A stretch of 12,867 nt of DNA from the NCBI GenBank assembly GCA_042408595.1, contig JBHOQX010000065.1, positions 1-12,867 on the forward strand, given 5' to 3'. The notes under the pieces are model-generated. The model was given only the letters and a program-made list of their open reading frames with translations. It had not been told where the DNA came from and did not search any database. The DNA is from JBHOQX01 sp042408595 (GTDB taxonomy: Bacteria; Chloroflexota; Chloroflexia; Chloroflexales; Roseiflexaceae). Every line of letters starts with the position of its first letter. The stretch's first letter is position 1. Below, piece by piece: positions 5,521-12,867 of this stretch. The translations under genes were made by a program, and so were the position numbers.

Positions 5521-8500
5521 ATGCACAAAGCCGTGTCGCACGCGCTGATCGTCGTACTGCTGCTGGGCGCGCTGCTCGCGCCAGGCGCGGGCGCGCCCGG
5601 CGCCCAGGCCCAGGCCGCTGGCCTGCGCCTGCCGCCGATCTCCTTCGAGGGCTTCGGGATCGGCGCCCATTTCAACGATCCGGTCTATCCGCCCGACCAA
5701 CAGCCCCCAGCGACCCCTTGGGCCGAGCGGCTGCGGGCCGATGTCTTCGATCGTCTGTACTTCCCCGGCCAGACGGCGCAGCTCGCCCTCACACTCACCA
5801 ACACGACCGACGCTGCCATCACGATCAATGGGACGGTGGCCGTTGCGGAGCTGAGCGAGGAGCTGCTGCCCAACGGCGGTGTCAAGATCGTGCCGGGCGC
5901 GATCCTGAAGAGCGTGCCGGTCGCTAGCCGCACGCTCGGCCCGAACGGGCAGGACACTATTCGCTTCGACTTCGCCGCGAGCCGCAACGGGGTGTTCGGA
6001 GTCTACGCACAGCTCAGCAGCGGTGCCACCAGCGCTACCCGCTGGCTGGGGAATCTCGGCTGGGCCTTCCCACCGCACCCCGGCTTCAAACCCGACTCGT
6101 TCTTCATGGGCGATCTGCGCTCGACCGGCGATGCCGGCAGGGACCTGGAGATCGCGACGTTGCGCAAGCTTGGCGTCAAATGGATCCGCGGCGGCGAGGA
6201 TGTCGCCACGGTGCGCCCGACCCCCGCGGTCTGGGACTGGAGCGTGATCGACCCGGCGATCGACCGCCTGCGCCGCAACGAGATGTACATGATCTATCTG
6301 GGCGGTGGCGTGGCGCCCTGGATGCGCAACGGCAAGCTGCTGGCCGGGCGCGATATCAGCCCAACCCCCGACCACTATGGCGAGTGGGCCACCTACTGGT
6401 ACCAGCTCATCAAGCGGCACGGGGACATCATCCGGGCGATCAATGTCTGGAACGAGCCGTGGGAGGACTTCGGCATCAGCGGCTGGATGGGCACCGGGCT
6501 GCACTACCGCAACCTGTCGCGCTACGCGATGCAGGGCGTCAAGCTGGCCGACCCGACCGTGCTGGTCGGCGGCAACGACAGCCACGACAATATCAACGAC
6601 AACCTGATCTCGGACCCCGACTGGCCCAACATTTTTGATCTGGCCACCTTCCACGGCGGCGGCAATCCGGCCTACTTCCACATCCAGCGCCAGATCGGCA
6701 ACCTGCCACTCTGGGGCACCGAGGACTGGTACACCGCGCAGGCCCCGCGCACCGTGCAGCACGCGCTGATCGGGCTGGCTTCGGGGGCGAAAAAGGTCAA
6801 CCAGGTGGTCGTCGGCAACTTCTTCAGCGGCAACGCTGACGCCGGCGGTTACTACGACCCCGGCCCGGATCCCGAGCAATTCTCGCCACAGCCGAACGCG
6901 ATTGGGTTCAGTGCGCTGACGCACTTCCTGGAGGATACGACCTTCCTAGAGGAGCCGCACCCCGACCGGCTGCCATATACCACGATTTTCAAGGGGCAGG
7001 GGCGCTACGTCGCCGCCATGTACGGCGTGCCGGTCGAGATCGCCACCTATCCGTTCTGGCAGATCGACACGCCAGGAACCATGCGCCTGCCCGATCCGCG
7101 GCGGGGGGTGACGGCCTATGACCAGTTCGGCAACCCCTACCCACGCGCCGCCGATGGCTCATATCAGCTGCCGTTCGGCTACGCGCCGGTGTACCTCGAA
7201 GCCAGCACGCTGGACGCGCTCCACGCCGCGATCGACGGACTGATGGTGCAGGGGACCAAGCCGGTGCAGATCAAGCTGGACGACCTGACTCGCCCGCTGG
7301 GCCAGCCGCAGCCGCTGCGCGTCACGCTGACCAATGTGCTGCCGCAGCCGATCAGCGGCACGCTGCAGATTCACGGACCGGAGGGCTGGCAGTTCGCGTC
7401 GGCCACAGTCGATCTCAGAGCGTTGCCGCCGGGGCAGTCGCGCGAGTTCCGCTTTGAGCTGGTGCGTGCCACGCCCAACGACACCAATAGCTACCCGATT
7501 CAGGTAACCGTGACAACGCCCTACGGGACGGCGCAGTGGAGCGAGCACATCGAGGCGCATGTGATCGCCCGCGGCACGCCGGCACTGGCCGGCGACGTCC
7601 GCGGCGATATGGCTCGCCTGGGCGTGACGCCCATCCACGTCGGTACGGCGACCGACCCGGTCTCCGGCACCGTCGGGCTGGCCTACGACGACCGGAACCT
7701 GTATGTGCTCGCCGAAGTCAACGACCCGACCGAGAGTTATCCGGTCGATCAGCTCCGGGGGCAGTTCTATGCCACCTACCCGGAAGGCAGCGTCTACACA
7801 CTGCATCCGCAGTGGCTGATGTACGGCGACCATCTCCAGCTCGCGATCAATAGCCGCGACAACGTGGACGACTACCTCTATCCGCGGGACAGCGCGCTGC
7901 ACGAGCGCTATCCCAAGTACGAGACCGACTATCTCTTCAGCTTTTACCGGACTCAGCAGGGCACGACCCAGGTGTGGCAGCACCGCGCGCCCGGCACCGA
8001 CTGGCGGCATCGCTACCCGTTCAGCCCGCCAACGCAGGGCGAGGTCCCCGGCGCGACGGCGGTCGTCACGCGCACTGGCGACGTCCTACGGTACGAGGTG
8101 GCGCTGCCCTGGAGCGCCGTGCCAGACCTCCGCTGGCGCACCGACACCCGGTTGGCGTTCAAGCTGGCGGATGGCTGGGGCGGGCCGATCTCGTCGCAGG
8201 GACGGAGCAGCAGCAAGCGCGACCAGTCGACGTTTCACCCGCGCTGGATGGAGGGCTGGAGCGCCGACACGCGGTGGGGGTTTGCGCAGGGGCGGGAGGG
8301 CCCATCGCCCTGGCAGCGCCCGGCATCCGACGCCAACCTGGGCGACGGGACCGGCCTGCAGGGCGAGTACTTCGACAATGCCGACCTCACCAATCGCAAG
8401 GTCGTCCGCAAGGACGCACAGATCAATTTCGACTGGCAGCTCGGCTCGCCGAACACCCACGTGATGAGCAACACCTTCGCCGCCGACCCCGCCTCGGTCA

Positions 8501-10584
8501 TCATCAGCGATACCTTCTCGGTACGCTGGACGGGCCAGGTGCTGCCGCGCTTCACCGAGGAGTATGTCTTCGGCGTGCTCAGCGATGGCGGAGTGCGCCT
8601 GTGGGTAGATGGCCGGCTGATCATCGACGCCTGGAACGATCGGTCGCTGGCAAAGCGATCGGCCCGCATCGCCCTGCAGGGCGGCCGCAAGTACGACCTC
8701 AAGCTCGAATACACCCACAACACGGGCCATGCCTTCGTGCGCCTAGGCTGGGTCAGCCCCCACCAGCCATCGCAGGTCATCCCGCCCCGCCAGTTCTACC
8801 CACCGCCCGGCTGCTGTAGCACGGCGATCGTGCCCATGCCGCCGGCGCGGATCTGGGCCAGCGCCGGCCCGACCTCGGCCGAGCTGTCGTGGGAGCTGTC
8901 GGCGGGCGCCACGAGCTACACCCTCAAGCGGGGGGCCTCGCCCGGCGGGCCGTTCACCACACTGGCCGCCAACCTGCGGCTGCCGCGCTACACCGATACC
9001 GGCCTTGTCACCGGCCAGCCCTACTACTATGTCGTCTCGGCCAGCAGCCCGGCCGGCAGCAGCGGCGACTCGGCGCCCGTGCGCGTCCTGCCGACCACCG
9101 TGCAGATCGTCGAAGCCGAAGACACGACCGTCCATCCGCCAGCGTGCATCAGCTTCGACTCGTTCGCCTCGCGCGGGCGCAACGTGGGCTGCACCGAGTT
9201 CGGCCCCGGCGCCGGCATCACCGCCGGCGGGATCGATGGCGGCACGGGCGGCCCGCGCACGCTGGCGATTCGCTACGCCACCGGTTCGGAGCAGGCGACC
9301 AAGACGCTGACAGTGAACAACACGATCAGCAGCACCCTCGTCTTCAGCGGCACCGGCGGCTATGGCGGCTCGGACAACGTCTATGGTATCGTCACGACGC
9401 CGCTGACCCTCCAGCCCGGCGCGGGGAACACCATCGCGATCACCCACCAACCGGGCAACAATGGCGGCGTGGTGCTGGACGTGCTGTACATCAGCCCGCC
9501 CGACACCCAGGCGCCCACCGCGCCGGGCAACCTGCGCCTGCAGGGCAAGACCAACACGACCCTCAGCCTGGCGTGGGATGAAGGGGTCGATAACGTCGGG
9601 ATCATCCGCTACGAGGTCTACAGCGGCACGGCGGTGCTGGCGGCGACCGACGGCTTCCCGGCGGCCACCGTGACCGGCCTGACGCCCGGGACCAGCTACA
9701 CCCTGGTCGTGCGGGCGCGCGACGCCGTCGGCAACCTCTCGCCGGCCAGCGCCCCGCTGATCGCCACCACCGACCCGACCCCGGTCGATCTGCGGGCCGC
9801 GCCGCAGAGCGGCAAGGTGCTGTTGACCTGGCGCGGCGGGACCGACGGCATCACTTACAACGTCAAGCGCTCGGATACCCCCGGCGGTCCCTACGCGACG
9901 ATCGCCACCGGTGTCATCGGCACCAGCTACACCGACACCAGTGTCGCCGAGAACCACACCTACTACTACGTCGTCTCGGCAGTCACGGCGGCGGGCGAGA
10001 GCGCCAACTCGAACGAGGCCAAAGTCCGGCTGCTGTTCGGAGCGTGGGCCTCGGCGGATATTGGCACCCCAGAGCTGGCTGGCGATGTGGACTATCGCGA
10101 CGGCACGTTCACCGTGCGCGGTGCCGGCACCGACATCTGGAACGATAGCGACCAGTTCCATTACGTCTACCAGCCGCTGTCAGGCGATGGCGAGATCGTC
10201 GCACGCGTAGTGTCGATGGAGGATACGGACTACTGGGCCAAGGCGGGTGTGATGATCCGCGAGTCGCTGGCTGCTAACTCCCGGCACGCCTTCGTAGCAG
10301 CGGCGAACCAGGCGGGCGCGCGCTTCCAGTGGCGGAGCGAGACCGGCGGCTTCAGCGGCGACCGGGCCCTGCAGGAGGGCCTCGGCCGGCCCTACTGGGT
10401 GCGGCTGGTGCGCCAGGGCAATACGTTCACCGGCTCCATTTCACTCGATGGCGTGAACTGGACCCAGACCACCAGCGAAACGATCAGCATGGGGCAAGAG
10501 GTGTTCGTCGGATTGGCGGTCACCAGCCACAACCCGTCCCGGATCAACACGTCGGTGTTCGATAACGTCACGGTCATCCCGTAA
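5521..10584 (+). CDS. Secreted multidomain glycoside hydrolase (clan GH-A-like) with CBM9-like, PA14, FN3 and jelly-roll modules
   Basis: This 1687-residue protein is probably an extracellular polysaccharide-degrading enzyme. A signal peptide (hydrophobic 8-20, cleavage near A30-A32) is followed by an Ig-like beta domain (about 70-180). A TIM-barrel-like region (about 190-480) has NVWNEPWE with the likely acid/base E312, and LWGTEDW with the likely nucleophile E401, 89 residues apart as in clan GH-A (GH5/GH39-like). Then come a beta segment (to about 560), an Ig/NEW3-like domain (581-684), a CBM9-like domain (about 690-928), PA14 (about 943-1095), FN3 (about 1105-1193), a CBM6/35-like domain beginning VEAED (about 1195-1327), two FN3 domains (1328-1419 and 1420-1505), and a concanavalin-like jelly-roll domain (about 1507-1687). 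No C-terminal sorting signal is evident. AAGGAGG at 5508-5514 fixes the start. The exact GH family and substrate are unknown; boundaries are by eye. Confidence 0.85.
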   Translation: MHKAVSHALIVVLLLGALLAPGAGAPGAQAQAAGLRLPPISFEGFGIGAHFNDPVYPPDQQPPATPWAERLRADVFDRLYFPGQTAQLALTLTNTTDAAITINGTVAVAELSEELLPNGGVKIVPGAILKSVPVASRTLGPNGQDTIRFDFAASRNGVFGVYAQLSSGATSATRWLGNLGWAFPPHPGFKPDSFFMGDLRSTGDAGRDLEIATLRKLGVKWIRGGEDVATVRPTPAVWDWSVIDPAIDRLRRNEMYMIYLGGGVAPWMRNGKLLAGRDISPTPDHYGEWATYWYQLIKRHGDIIRAINVWNEPWEDFGISGWMGTGLHYRNLSRYAMQGVKLADPTVLVGGNDSHDNINDNLISDPDWPNIFDLATFHGGGNPAYFHIQRQIGNLPLWGTEDWYTAQAPRTVQHALIGLASGAKKVNQVVVGNFFSGNADAGGYYDPGPDPEQFSPQPNAIGFSALTHFLEDTTFLEEPHPDRLPYTTIFKGQGRYVAAMYGVPVEIATYPFWQIDTPGTMRLPDPRRGVTAYDQFGNPYPRAADGSYQLPFGYAPVYLEASTLDALHAAIDGLMVQGTKPVQIKLDDLTRPLGQPQPLRVTLTNVLPQPISGTLQIHGPEGWQFASATVDLRALPPGQSREFRFELVRATPNDTNSYPIQVTVTTPYGTAQWSEHIEAHVIARGTPALAGDVRGDMARLGVTPIHVGTATDPVSGTVGLAYDDRNLYVLAEVNDPTESYPVDQLRGQFYATYPEGSVYTLHPQWLMYGDHLQLAINSRDNVDDYLYPRDSALHERYPKYETDYLFSFYRTQQGTTQVWQHRAPGTDWRHRYPFSPPTQGEVPGATAVVTRTGDVLRYEVALPWSAVPDLRWRTDTRLAFKLADGWGGPISSQGRSSSKRDQSTFHPRWMEGWSADTRWGFAQGREGPSPWQRPASDANLGDGTGLQGEYFDNADLTNRKVVRKDAQINFDWQLGSPNTHVMSNTFAADPASVIISDTFSVRWTGQVLPRFTEEYVFGVLSDGGVRLWVDGRLIIDAWNDRSLAKRSARIALQGGRKYDLKLEYTHNTGHAFVRLGWVSPHQPSQVIPPRQFYPPPGCCSTAIVPMPPARIWASAGPTSAELSWELSAGATSYTLKRGASPGGPFTTLAANLRLPRYTDTGLVTGQPYYYVVSASSPAGSSGDSAPVRVLPTTVQIVEAEDTTVHPPACISFDSFASRGRNVGCTEFGPGAGITAGGIDGGTGGPRTLAIRYATGSEQATKTLTVNNTISSTLVFSGTGGYGGSDNVYGIVTTPLTLQPGAGNTIAITHQPGNNGGVVLDVLYISPPDTQAPTAPGNLRLQGKTNTTLSLAWDEGVDNVGIIRYEVYSGTAVLAATDGFPAATVTGLTPGTSYTLVVRARDAVGNLSPASAPLIATTDPTPVDLRAAPQSGKVLLTWRGGTDGITYNVKRSDTPGGPYATIATGVIGTSYTDTSVAENHTYYYVVSAVTAAGESANSNEAKVRLLFGAWASADIGTPELAGDVDYRDGTFTVRGAGTDIWNDSDQFHYVYQPLSGDGEIVARVVSMEDTDYWAKAGVMIRESLAANSRHAFVAAANQAGARFQWRSETGGFSGDRALQEGLGRPYWVRLVRQGNTFTGSISLDGVNWTQTTSETISMGQEVFVGLAVTSHNPSRINTSVFDNVTVIP

Positions 10585-10593
10585 CACGGGCCA

Positions 10594-10622
10594 CGGGGCA
10601 GGGAGCGGATCTCCCTGCCCCG
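10594..10622 (+). terminator. Perfect 12-pair hairpin after the glycosidase gene, possible (partial) terminator
   Basis: CGGGGCAGGGAG (10594-10605) and CTCCCTGCCCCG (10611-10622) form a perfect twelve-pair stem with a five-base loop (CGGAT), nine bases after the glycosidase stop codon. The following bases are not T-rich, so strict rho-independent termination is uncertain. The next gene follows 36 bases later on the same strand with no clear promoter between, so some read-through is likely. Confidence 0.5.
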
Positions 10623-10658
10623 GACAGCGTCAGCCCCGCAAGGGGAAAGGAGCATTCC

Positions 10659-12867
10659 ATGAAGCTGAACGTTCGACATCGCATCGCAGGACCCCAGGCT
10701 GGTTTCTGGAAGCTCATGCTTGTCGTACTGACCGCGCTGGCGGTAACGCTGCCGGGAGCGGTCACGCGCGCCCAATCGTCGCTGACCTACACCACCTCGT
10801 GGGTCGGCAACACCTACGGCGGCACCGCCAAATGGGTGCAATCTTTTATCGAGGACATCGATGTGACCTCCGGCGGCGTGGTGGTCACCGCGGCCGGCTG
10901 GGACGAGGCCGGCCGCTGCACCGGGCTGTACAAGGACGGCGACGTCAACACCACGCTGCTCAAGCAGTACAACGGCGCCGGCGGGCACGTCGCCTGGTGT
11001 TGGGGCACCGCCTCGTTATCGGCGGCGGCCGACGACAACGGCATCTACATGGTCAACACCAACAAGGAGCTGCTGAAGTTCACCTGGAACCCGTCGGACA
11101 TCAACTCCGCCAGCTATGCAACCACGGTGTCGATCGGCGGCGACAGCGATGTGGTCGGGATGGTCGCCCGGGGCGGCAAACTCTACTTCGCCCGCCAGAA
11201 CGGCGAAGTGCAGATCCGCAACACTTCCGACCTCTCGCTGGTGCGCTCCTTCACTGTCGATTCCGGGGTCGTCGATCTGGCGGTGGATGGCAACACCACG
11301 CTTTGGATCATCATCGGCACTCAGATCAAGCATTATTCCGATACCGGTGGCGCGCTGAGCGGCACGATCACCGATGTCGCCAAACCGATGTCGGTCTCGA
11401 TCGACAACCAGGGCCGGCTGGTGGTCACCGACGATGGGCCGCGCCAGCAGGTGCTGTTCTACTCGATCTCCGGCACACCAAGCCTGGTGCGGACCTTCGG
11501 CGTCCAGGGGGGCTTGCGCGCCGGGACGCCCGGCGTGATCGAGCCGCAGAAGTTGTTCGCGCTCCGGGGGGCCGGCACCGACTCCAGCGGCAATCTTTAT
11601 GTCGCGTTGAGCCACCGCGAGGCGATCATCCGCAAGTTCACACCGGATGGCACGCTGGTGTGGGAGCTGCAATCACACCCCTTTGTCGACACCTACGACG
11701 CCTCGGCCGCCAGCGACGCCACCGAAGTCTACGGCAACGACGAACTGTTCACAATAGACTTCAGCAAGCCCGTTGGCCAGGAGTGGAAGCTCAAGGCGAT
11801 CACCCGCGACCTGATCACCTACCCCAACGACCCGCGGGCGAACTCGCAATATGCTGGCACGGCCATGATCCGCACCCTCGATGGCAAGCGAGTGCTGTAC
11901 AACATCGGCCAGTATGCCGGCGGCTTCGATATCTTTGTCTTCGAAGACGCTCCGAGCCAGATCGCCCGCCCGGCTGGGAGCGTGACGCGCGATGGCGGCT
12001 GGGCCTGGGAGGTGCAGAGCAACGGCGATATCTGGCAGGGCGAAGCTCCCAACAGCAAGATCCGCCGCTACCCGTTCCAGGGTTTCGACTCGAACGGTAA
12101 CCCGATCTATAACACGGCGTCGCCCGAAGAAACCAACATCCCGGCCCCGTTTGATCGCATTCAGCGCATCAAGTACATCCCCGAGACCGATACCATGTAC
12201 CTGTCCGGCTACACTCCGGACAAGCCGGAGGTCTCCTGGGGGCTGATCGGCAGCGTGTTGGCGCGCTACGATAACTGGAAGGCCGGCAATCGCACTGCCA
12301 AGTACGTCATCGACATGCCGAAGGACGACGCCGGCCTGCATCCGAAATCGCTGGATGTCGTGGGCGACTACATCTTTGCGGTGATGGTACAACCGACCGG
12401 CGGCAAGCCGGCCATGGTCCACGTCTGGAATGCGAACACCGGGAACAAGGTCGGCACCATGGTGCCGGGCCCGGAAGTCGGTGGCGATAGCGGCTGGGTC
12501 GATATGCCGTATGGCCTGCGCGCCTACAAGCGCTCCAACGGCGAGTACATCGTGCTGGTCGAAGAGGACGCCAGAGCCAAGAACCTCATGTACCGCTGGT
12601 GCCCGTCGGGCAACTGCGCCTCCACGGCGACCCCCACGCCGACCCGCACGCCTACGCCCGCGCCGACAGCGACCCCCACGCCGACTCAGACGCCCACGCC
12701 CGCGCCGACGGCGACCCCCACCGCCACCCCGCCCAGCGGCGGCAGCGGTACGGGGCTGAAGGGGGAGTACTACGACAATATCGACTTCACCGCCCTCAAG
12801 CTGACCCGCACCGACGCCACGGTCGATTTCGACTGGGGCAGCGGCGCGCCCGACCCGAGCATGGGCG
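10659..12867 (+). CDS. Secreted beta-propeller-like protein with Thr-Pro tether and PA14 domain, C-terminus cut by the window edge
   Basis: From the ATG at 10659, 736 codons stay open to the window end. The ribosome site AAAGGAG (10646-10652) is six bases upstream. A signal peptide spans residues 1-38 (hydrophobic 19-31, likely cleavage TRA/QSS). Residues about 45-645 contain recurring short units such as DSSGNLYV (from D308) followed by IIRKFTPDG, DNQGRLVVTDD and RGGKLYFARQNGEVQI, which resemble NHL/SMP-30-type propeller blades. A Thr-Pro-rich tether (about 655-692) leads into a PA14 start (GTGLKGEYYDN from residue 697) that matches the PA14 of the upstream glycosidase. It probably acts outside the cell in substrate or surface binding. 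No catalytic residues are recognisable. The propeller call is by pattern only; blade number and ligand cannot be told. It is likely co-expressed with the glycosidase, 74 bases upstream. Confidence 0.82.
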   Translation, partial: MKLNVRHRIAGPQAGFWKLMLVVLTALAVTLPGAVTRAQSSLTYTTSWVGNTYGGTAKWVQSFIEDIDVTSGGVVVTAAGWDEAGRCTGLYKDGDVNTTLLKQYNGAGGHVAWCWGTASLSAAADDNGIYMVNTNKELLKFTWNPSDINSASYATTVSIGGDSDVVGMVARGGKLYFARQNGEVQIRNTSDLSLVRSFTVDSGVVDLAVDGNTTLWIIIGTQIKHYSDTGGALSGTITDVAKPMSVSIDNQGRLVVTDDGPRQQVLFYSISGTPSLVRTFGVQGGLRAGTPGVIEPQKLFALRGAGTDSSGNLYVALSHREAIIRKFTPDGTLVWELQSHPFVDTYDASAASDATEVYGNDELFTIDFSKPVGQEWKLKAITRDLITYPNDPRANSQYAGTAMIRTLDGKRVLYNIGQYAGGFDIFVFEDAPSQIARPAGSVTRDGGWAWEVQSNGDIWQGEAPNSKIRRYPFQGFDSNGNPIYNTASPEETNIPAPFDRIQRIKYIPETDTMYLSGYTPDKPEVSWGLIGSVLARYDNWKAGNRTAKYVIDMPKDDAGLHPKSLDVVGDYIFAVMVQPTGGKPAMVHVWNANTGNKVGTMVPGPEVGGDSGWVDMPYGLRAYKRSNGEYIVLVEEDARAKNLMYRWCPSGNCASTATPTPTRTPTPAPTATPTPTQTPTPAPTATPTATPPSGGSGTGLKGEYYDNIDFTALKLTRTDATVDFDWGSGAPDPSMG
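12627..12725 (+). repeat. 42-base tandem repeat encoding the Thr-Pro tether
   Basis: Two in-frame 42-base units (12627-12668 and 12669-12710) encode ATPTPTRTPTPAPT and ATPTPTQTPTPAPT, followed by a 15-base partial unit. They differ at only a few bases, so copy number could change by slippage or recombination without breaking the frame. Such Thr-Pro stretches act as extended, often glycosylated linkers between extracellular domains. Confidence 0.85.

Noticed and set aside
4648..6924. A 758-codon open frame on the minus strand
   Set aside because: It lies antisense across permease 2 and the glycosidase, whose motifs are unmistakable. The translation is rich in Arg, Ala, Gly and His, shows no family motif, and is a GC-bias shadow.
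7116..7128. TATGACCAGTTCG, resembling part of operator copy 1
   Set aside because: It codes for part of AYDQFGN in the glycosidase and lacks the left TGGT arm, so it is a chance match.
8743..10161. A 472-codon open frame on the minus strand
   Set aside because: It mirrors the FN3 and CBM region of the glycosidase and has a compositionally biased, motif-free translation.
10799..12100. A 433-codon plus-strand frame within the propeller gene
   Set aside because: It is rich in Arg and lacks a ribosome site. The overlapping frame from 10659 has a ribosome site, a signal peptide and propeller-like repeats.
1..12867. CRISPR arrays, insertion sequences, rRNA or tRNA genes
   Set aside because: No regularly spaced direct repeats, transposase motifs, terminal inverted repeats or structural RNA genes were seen.

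Overview
The window looks like part of a chromosome from a GC-rich member of the Chloroflexota (green non-sulfur relatives such as Roseiflexus or Chloroflexus). This rests on three things: high GC, a solute-binding lipoprotein with a long Ala/Pro/Thr linker, and a secreted protein with a Thr-Pro-rich tether, a style common in secreted Chloroflexota proteins. The taxonomic call is inference; no rRNA or phylogenetic marker is present.

Layout. Positions 1-1395 (minus strand) hold most of a membrane sensor histidine kinase that runs off the left edge. Positions 1396-1851 are a 456-base divergent regulatory region. It carries two nearly identical copies of TGGTATGACCA, a GntR/FadR-style operator, a possible promoter overlapping the second copy, several hairpins, and a minimal 'ATG TAG' reading frame behind a perfect Shine-Dalgarno. 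From 1852 to the right edge everything reads on the plus strand: a sugar-type ABC binding lipoprotein (1852-3357), two permeases (3454-4380 and 4411-5358), a 1687-residue secreted multidomain glycoside hydrolase-like protein (5521-10584), and a secreted beta-propeller-like protein with a Thr-Pro tether and the start of a PA14 domain (10659 to the edge). Nearly all other long open frames on both strands are shadows created by high GC.

How the parts may work together. The five plus-strand genes look like one carbohydrate-utilisation locus. The large enzyme, with clan GH-A-like catalytic glutamates and several carbohydrate-binding or adhesion modules, would act outside the cell. The lipoprotein and two permeases would import the released oligosaccharides; the ATPase is not in the window and is probably encoded elsewhere. 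The propeller/PA14 protein may help bind substrate or the cell surface. The divergent histidine kinase and an unseen GntR-type repressor are candidate regulators. Intercistronic hairpins follow the binding protein, the second permease and the glycosidase, so expression is probably graded along the operon.

The substrate cannot be read from the sequence. The most notable items are the multidomain glycosidase, the PA14 module shared with its neighbour, the paired operators and the start-stop element.
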